In this document: positions 1-5,328 of the stretch, piece by piece | How positions within the stretch are numbered: the first letter of the stretch is position 1 | Layout: the number at the start of each line of letters is the position of its first letter | Assembly (NCBI GenBank): GCA_021807465.1 | Contig: JAKBCX010000140.1 | Location: forward strand, 1 to 5,328 | Length of the DNA: 5,328 nt | Origin: Pseudomonadota bacterium | GTDB lineage: Bacteria; Pseudomonadota; Alphaproteobacteria; Acetobacterales; Acetobacteraceae | Direction: 5' to 3' | Notes under the pieces: generated by a model | Databases searched by the model: none | Told to the model about the DNA's origin: nothing | The model's input: the letters and a program-made list of their open reading frames with translations, nothing else | Position numbers and translations under genes: made by a program

Positions 1-1584
1 CCCAATTTCCGCAAGAGCTTCCCCAGGCTGCTTGCCAGGGTACACGACCATTTCAGCCATTTCTTCGACACGGATGACGAAGCGGCGGTGGTGATAGACC
101 CTGGCATTGAAGGCCCGCCGCCGGAACGGTTCCGCGCGCATCTGCATGCCCTAGGCTTCCGCGATGAGCGCCATATTGCCGAGCGCCTGCGCGAATGGGC
201 CAGCGGCCACATGCCCGCCCTGCGCACCACGCGCGCGCGGGAGATTCTCGACGGGCTGGTGCCGCATCTGCTCACCGCTTTGGCCGCGCAGCCCGACCCG
301 GACAAGGCCTTTGCATTGTTCGACACGTTGCTGACCCAGCAACGCGCCGGGGTGCAGCTTCTCTCGCTGTTCCAGCGAAACCCGGCCGTGCTGCGCCGCC
401 TGGCCGCCGTGCTTGGCGCCTCTCCGGCGCTGGCCGAGCATCTGGCGCAAGACCCCTACGCGCTGGAGGTGCTGCTAAGCCCCACCGCGCGGTTTGAAGC
501 CCCGCGCCCGGTGCTGCGCCGCATGCTGGCCGAGGCCGGGGATTTGGAGCAGGCCACGGATATTACCCGCAACTTCGTGCGGCGCGAGGAATTTCACCTC
601 TCCGTCGCCACGCTGGAAGGGCTGATGGATGCCAACAAGGCCGGGCGGCTGCGCAGCGCGCTGGCGGAATCGGCGCTTTCCGTGCTGCTGCCGCGCGTGC
701 TGGCGGCGCATAAACAGCGCCACGGCACGGTGCGCGGGGCGCGCTTTGCGGTGGTGGCCCTGGGCAAGGCCGGGGCGGGCGAGATGCTGGCCGGGTCGGA
801 TTTGGATTTGATGATGATCTACGACCACGCCCCCGCCGCCTTCGCGCCCACGCCATGGTTTGTGCGGCTGAGCCATGCCTTTACCGGCGCGCTGACCGCC
901 CGCGGCCGCGAAGGGCCGCTCTACCATACCGATATGCGGCTGCGCCCCTCGGGCAATGCCGGGCCGGTTGCGGTTTCACTCACCGCCTTCCGCCAGTACC
1001 ACGTGCAGGAAAGCTGGACCTGGGAGCGCCTGGCCCTGACGCGTGCCCGCGTGATGGCCGCGACACCCGGCTTTGCCGAGACCGTGCGCGAAGCCATTAC
1101 CGGGGCGCTGTGCCGCCGCGAGCCGCGCGCCAAGATTTTGGCCGACACGGCCGCAATGCGCGATAAACTGGCCGAAGAGCTACCATCGCGCGGGCCTTGG
1201 GATGTAAAAACAATGGCGGGCGGCATGATGGAGGTGAGCTTCATCGCCCAGGCCTTGCAGCTTGTGCACGGGCCGGATGACACAACATTGTTCCAGCCCA
1301 ACACCAAAGCCGCCTTTACCGCACTGGGCGATGCCGGGTATTTGCGCCCCGAGGATGCGGCGCTACTGGCGCGGGCGGATTTTTTGTGGCGCACCATACA
1401 GGGCATTAACCGCATTACTGGTCTGCCCGATTCGGCCAAGGCGCCGCCCGCCGCCATGCTGGCCCCCTTGCTGCGCGCCACGGGCTGTGCCGATTTACCG
1501 GAATTGCAGGCGCTGATGGCGGAAACCGCAAACGCCGTGCAGGCACGCTTCAAACATTTTATACAGGAAGGAGCCATGGAATGA
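1..1584 (+). CDS. glnE: Glutamine synthetase adenylyltransferase / adenylyl-removing enzyme, C-terminal part (5' end outside window)
   Basis: This enzyme attaches AMP to glutamine synthetase to inactivate it and removes it again, under PII control, in the cytoplasm. The frame is open from base 1, so the GTG at 88 is internal and the true start lies to the left; 527 residues are visible of a family usually 900-1000 long. The first 25 or so residues look like the end of the N-terminal adenylyl-removing domain. A helical linker follows (residues about 100-165, with the SLFQRNPAVLRRL stretch), then the C-terminal adenylyltransferase domain. That domain carries the nucleotidyltransferase signature GKAGAGEMLAGSDLDL with metal-binding aspartates at codons 267 and 269 (799-807), then MRLRPSGNAGP (934-966) and the ESWTWERLALTRARV stretch (from about 1009). 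The later motif usually read as GG..DIEF is here GGMMEVSF (1219-1242), an unusual variant. The gene overlaps bcp by ATGA. Identification is firm. Confidence 0.96.
   Translation, partial: PNFRKSFPRLLARVHDHFSHFFDTDDEAAVVIDPGIEGPPPERFRAHLHALGFRDERHIAERLREWASGHMPALRTTRAREILDGLVPHLLTALAAQPDPDKAFALFDTLLTQQRAGVQLLSLFQRNPAVLRRLAAVLGASPALAEHLAQDPYALEVLLSPTARFEAPRPVLRRMLAEAGDLEQATDITRNFVRREEFHLSVATLEGLMDANKAGRLRSALAESALSVLLPRVLAAHKQRHGTVRGARFAVVALGKAGAGEMLAGSDLDLMMIYDHAPAAFAPTPWFVRLSHAFTGALTARGREGPLYHTDMRLRPSGNAGPVAVSLTAFRQYHVQESWTWERLALTRARVMAATPGFAETVREAITGALCRREPRAKILADTAAMRDKLAEELPSRGPWDVKTMAGGMMEVSFIAQALQLVHGPDDTTLFQPNTKAAFTALGDAGYLRPEDAALLARADFLWRTIQGINRITGLPDSAKAPPAAMLAPLLRATGCADLPELQALMAETANAVQARFKHFIQEGAME
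1565..1573 (+). promoter_or_regulatory. Ribosome binding site for bcp, inside the end of glnE
   Basis: AGGAAGGAG lies 7 bases before the ATG at 1581. It decides that start over the ATG at 1576, which is in the glnE frame and meets a stop after two codons. Its position inside glnE, with the ATGA stop/start overlap, points to translational coupling of the two genes. Confidence 0.75.
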
Positions 1585-2045
1585 GCCTGAGTGAAGGGGC
1601 GAAAGCGCCCGATTTTACCTTGCAAGCCACGGGCGGGCGCACGGTCTCGCTGAAGGAGCTGAAAGGCAAGCCGTTCGTGCTGTATTTTTACCCGCGCGCC
1701 AGCACGCCGGGCTGCACCAAGGAGGCCTGCGCCTTCCAGGAAGGGCTGCCGGATTTCTCCAAACTCGGTGTCACGGTCATCGGCGTTTCAAAAGATTCCA
1801 TGAAGGCACTGGAGAAATTCGCGGCGAGCTACAACCTCACCTTCCCGCTTGCCTCCGACCCCGAGGGGAAGGTGATAGAGGCTTATGGCGCCTGGCAGGA
1901 GAAGAGCCTGTATGGTCGTAAATATATGGGCATTGAGCGCTCTACCGTGCTGGTGGACGCCGCCGGCAAGGTGGCCAGGCATTGGCCGAAAGTGAAGGTT
2001 GCAGGCCATGCCGAGGAAGTTCTGGCGGCCGTAAAGGCGCTTTAA
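1581..2045 (+). CDS. bcp: Thiol peroxidase, Bcp/PrxQ-type atypical 2-Cys peroxiredoxin
   Basis: This cytoplasmic enzyme reduces hydrogen peroxide and organic hydroperoxides using an active-site cysteine that thioredoxin or a similar donor regenerates. The 154-residue protein matches the usual Bcp length of about 155. The active-site stretch FYPRASTPGCTKEAC contains the expected Thr42, Pro43 and peroxidatic Cys45, and Cys50 five residues later is the resolving cysteine typical of the Bcp class. Arg120 in IERSTVLVD fits the conserved active-site arginine. There is no signal peptide. The start is supported by a good Shine-Dalgarno sequence and by the family N-terminus (EGAKAPDFTL). It overlaps glnE by 4 bases, so the two are probably cotranscribed. 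From memory, glnE next to a bcp-like gene is a recurring arrangement in alphaproteobacteria. I see nothing abnormal in the protein. Confidence 0.95.
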   Translation: MSLSEGAKAPDFTLQATGGRTVSLKELKGKPFVLYFYPRASTPGCTKEACAFQEGLPDFSKLGVTVIGVSKDSMKALEKFAASYNLTFPLASDPEGKVIEAYGAWQEKSLYGRKYMGIERSTVLVDAAGKVARHWPKVKVAGHAEEVLAAVKAL

Positions 2046-2064
2046 CCTCGTCAGGATTCGCTGT

Positions 2065-2104
2065 GAATCTTAATTCAGCGAGGCTTCCTGTTTGAAGATT
2101 TTTT
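2065..2104 (+). terminator. Weak candidate rho-independent terminator after bcp
   Basis: AATCTT (2066-2071) and AAGATT (2095-2100) can pair, and a run of six T covers 2099-2104. The stem is short and AT-rich with a loop of 23 bases. A competing hairpin nearby pairs TGAAT (2064-2068) with ATTCA (2073-2077), extended past a 2-base bulge by TCGC/GCGA. The T-run and the position 20-60 bases after the bcp stop favour a terminator, but the stem is weaker than a textbook one. Confidence 0.3.
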
Positions 2105-2108
2105 GAGA

Positions 2109-2137
2109 TTGACACGCCCAAACCCCAAACTTCATCG
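2109..2137 (+). promoter_or_regulatory. Possible sigma-70-type promoter for the diguanylate cyclase gene
   Basis: A perfect TTGACA hexamer stands at 2109-2114. At 17-base spacing the -10 position reads TCATCG, a poor match to TATAAT; shifting by one base does not improve it much. The location, just after a possible terminator and about 80 bases before the preferred start, is right for a promoter. The weak -10 keeps this tentative; it may need an activator or may be chance. Confidence 0.3.
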
Positions 2138-2146
2138 TTAATTAAC
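2137..2146. repeat. Perfect 10-bp palindrome GTTAATTAAC upstream of the diguanylate cyclase gene
   Basis: GTTAATTAAC equals its own reverse complement and lies 22 bases after the TTGACA hexamer, near where transcription would start from that promoter. It could be a small operator. It contains two TTAA elements but lacks the seven-base spacing of a CtrA box (TTAA-N7-TTAA), so I do not call it one. In an AT-rich gap a palindrome of this size can arise by chance. Confidence 0.3.
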
Positions 2147-2177
2147 CTTTCTCTGTGCAGAATGAAGAAACATTGGG

Positions 2178-2182
2178 AAAGG
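2178..2182 (+). promoter_or_regulatory. Ribosome binding site deciding the GTG start at 2191
   Basis: AAAGG, inside a GGGAAAGG stretch at 2175-2182, lies 8 bases before GTG 2191. The alternative in-frame GTG at 2155 is preceded by a pyrimidine-rich stretch (CCTTTCTCT) with no Shine-Dalgarno sequence. The ATG at 2162 is out of frame. Confidence 0.6.
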
Positions 2183-2190
2183 TTAAAGAC

Positions 2191-3300
2191 GTGAACGAGA
2201 TTCTTGATGTCCGGCACGGTGCGCTGTCCGCCCATCTGGCGGACCGGATCTTGCGCGAGGAAGAAGAAGCCGCCCGGCTGCATGCGCTGGAGAGCTACGA
2301 GATACTCGATAGCGCAACGGAAAAATCCTACGACGACATAGCCCGCCTCGCCGCCTATGTGTGCGCGGCGCCCGTGGCGCTTATCAGCTTTTACGGCAGC
2401 GGCAAGCAATGGCTGAAATCGCGTTACGATAGCAGCTATTTTGTCAACAAGGCACTGGCCCTGCCGCAGCCTGCCCAGCTTACGCAGCGCATGCAGAACC
2501 AGCCCGGCAAGCTACTGCAGGTTACCGATACGGCTTTGGACGACATTTTTGCCACTTTGCCGCAGCCGGCAGGGGCGGCAAAATTCCGTTTCTATGCCGC
2601 CATGCCCATTTACTCGCCCGCGGGCGACATTCTCGGCGCGCTGACGGTGCTGGACAAACGCGCCCGCACCCTGGCGCCGGAGCAATGCCAGGCGATGGAA
2701 ACACTCGCGCGCCAGATTATGGAATTGCTGGAAATGCGCCGCACGCTCATCGGTCTGTCGGACGCCAACGCCAAGCTGGGCCAGCAGAATATTACCGACG
2801 CGCTGACCGGCATTCCCAACCGCCGCGCCTACGACCAGAAGCTGACGGAAGAATTCTCTCGCGCCAAACGCACCGGCGCGCCGCTCTCGCTGCTGCTCAT
2901 CGATATTGATAATTTCAAATCCTATAACGATAATTTTGGCCATCCGGCGGGCGATACGGCACTGCAATCGGTGGCGCGGGTGCTTATGTCCTCGCTGCGC
3001 CCCTACGATTTTCTGGCGCGTTATGGCGGCGAGGAATTCGTCATCATCCTGCCCTCCACCGACCTGACCGACGCGATTGTGGTGGCGGAACGCGTGCGCA
3101 ACCTTGTTGCCAGCTCGGAATTTCCACACCGCAAATTCACCATCTCCATTGGCGTAGCAAGGCTGGATGTGGATGCGGGCGCGCGCGCCCTGGTGCAGGC
3201 GGCGGATGTAGGACTTTACCGCGCCAAGGCAGCGGGGCGTAACAAGGTGGTGGTTGGCAAACTCAACGACAGCTCGCCTTCCGGGTCCGCCACACCATAA
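2191..3300 (+). CDS. Diguanylate cyclase with N-terminal GAF domain (GAF-GGDEF)
   Basis: It makes the second messenger cyclic di-GMP from two GTP, probably as a dimer in the cytoplasm, since I see no membrane segment. With the GTG at 2191 it has 369 residues; starting at GTG 2155 would add 12. A GAF domain covers about residues 29-175, opening with the typical RLHALESYEILDS and closing with FRFYAAMP and GALTVLD. The cysteine found in many related GAF domains before the central strands is absent, and the ligand is unknown. A probably helical linker (about 160-200) leads to the GGDEF domain (201 to about 358). The catalytic signature GGEEF is intact at 279-283 (3025-3039). Asp238, Asn246 and Asp255 fall where PleD has its metal- and guanine-contacting residues. 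The RPYD at 270-273, five residues before GGEEF, is an intact inhibitory I-site, so product feedback is expected. No EAL domain follows. The gene lies between two peroxide-detoxifying genes, which may hint at its signal. Confidence 0.93.
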   Translation: MNEILDVRHGALSAHLADRILREEEEAARLHALESYEILDSATEKSYDDIARLAAYVCAAPVALISFYGSGKQWLKSRYDSSYFVNKALALPQPAQLTQRMQNQPGKLLQVTDTALDDIFATLPQPAGAAKFRFYAAMPIYSPAGDILGALTVLDKRARTLAPEQCQAMETLARQIMELLEMRRTLIGLSDANAKLGQQNITDALTGIPNRRAYDQKLTEEFSRAKRTGAPLSLLLIDIDNFKSYNDNFGHPAGDTALQSVARVLMSSLRPYDFLARYGGEEFVIILPSTDLTDAIVVAERVRNLVASSEFPHRKFTISIGVARLDVDAGARALVQAADVGLYRAKAAGRNKVVVGKLNDSSPSGSATP

Positions 3301-3417
3301 AATTCCGGCGCGATGATTTGTGGACGTTCTAAAATTTTGGTCAGGTACCGGGTTTCATGAACTTGCAGCTTGCACCAAACCGGACGAATGACTTTGTAGA
3401 ACAAGGGGTTGCAGGAT

Positions 3418-3440
3418 TTTAATCGAATGATTCGATTAAA
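3418..3440. promoter_or_regulatory. Perfect 23-bp palindrome, candidate operator upstream of katG
   Basis: Two 11-base arms, TTTAATCGAAT and its exact reverse complement, flank a single central G. The element ends 107 bases before the katG start. No T-run follows on either strand, so a protein-binding site is more likely than a terminator. The core ATCG-N7-CGAT has the geometry of an OxyR half-motif (ATAG-N7-CTAT) with one mismatch per arm. The odd-centred inverted repeat also resembles Fur/PerR-family boxes in form. The regulator is not identifiable from sequence alone; a peroxide-responsive one would fit katG. Confidence 0.6.
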
Positions 3441-3457
3441 CCAACCAAATAAATCCA

Positions 3458-3485
3458 TTTAACAAATAACCAAACCCTTGATATT
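3458..3485 (+). promoter_or_regulatory. Tentative katG promoter
   Basis: TTTAAC (3458-3463, 3 of 6 to TTGACA) and GATATT (3480-3485, 4 of 6 to TATAAT) are separated by 16 bases, and lie just downstream of the 23-bp palindrome. A weak core promoter next to an upstream operator is typical of activator-dependent genes, but neither hexamer is strong. A 6-bp inverted repeat, AACCCT (3473-3478) and AGGGTT (3494-3499), flanks the proposed -10. Confidence 0.25.
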
Positions 3486-3514
3486 CCCTCTCCAGGGTTC
3501 AGCTTTGAGAATGA

Positions 3515-5328
<1,814 letters not shown>

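Noticed and set aside
88..1584. GTG at 88 as the start of glnE
   Set aside because: The frame is open back to base 1 and the upstream residues fit the end of the adenylyl-removing domain, so the gene begins outside the window.
921..1625. A 234-codon open frame on the - strand
   Set aside because: It is antisense to glnE and the start of bcp, both firmly identified, and has a low-information Ser/Ala/Arg-rich translation.
2137..2146. CtrA binding box
   Set aside because: Two TTAA elements are present but directly abut, without the seven-base spacer of the CtrA consensus.
3418..3440. The 23-bp palindrome as a rho-independent terminator or Irr box
   Set aside because: The stem is AT-rich and no T-run follows on either strand. 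The Irr-type TTTAGAA-N3-TTCTAAA would need three extra bases removed from each arm.
3216..3458. An 80-codon - strand frame from the katG upstream gap into the cyclase gene end
   Set aside because: It has no ribosome binding site before its ATG, half of it is antisense to the conserved GGDEF end, and the translation is not recognisable.

Overview
The window is about 5.3 kb of GC-rich DNA with four protein-coding genes, all on the + strand. The two intergenic gaps are more AT-rich. The glnE-bcp pair, the GAF-GGDEF protein and the protein sequences suggest a free-living proteobacterium, most likely an alphaproteobacterium. That placement rests on remembered family resemblance, not on a search.

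Layout: (1) Positions 1-1584 hold the C-terminal half of glnE, the bifunctional glutamine synthetase adenylyltransferase/adenylyl-removing enzyme; its start lies left of the window. (2) Positions 1581-2045 hold a complete bcp/PrxQ-type peroxiredoxin that overlaps glnE by 4 bases (ATGA). (3) A gap of about 145 bp contains a weak candidate terminator, a perfect TTGACA hexamer and a 10-bp AT palindrome. (4) About 2191-3300 encodes a soluble GAF-GGDEF diguanylate cyclase with intact catalytic and inhibitory sites. (5) A 247-bp gap (3301-3547) contains a perfect 23-bp palindrome, the best regulatory candidate in the window. (6) Positions 3548 to the end hold katG, a catalase-peroxidase whose open frame runs off the right edge; about 593 residues are visible, with all the key active-site residues I could check present.

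Functionally, glnE belongs to nitrogen control. The next three genes are a peroxiredoxin, a c-di-GMP synthase with a GAF sensor-type domain, and a catalase-peroxidase. Peroxide-detoxifying genes therefore flank a signalling enzyme, but the gaps suggest the three are transcribed at least partly separately, and a shared regulation is only a hypothesis. I see no mobile element, CRISPR array, tRNA, rRNA or clear foreign DNA. The genes are ordinary; the non-coding palindromes are the parts that deserve a second look.
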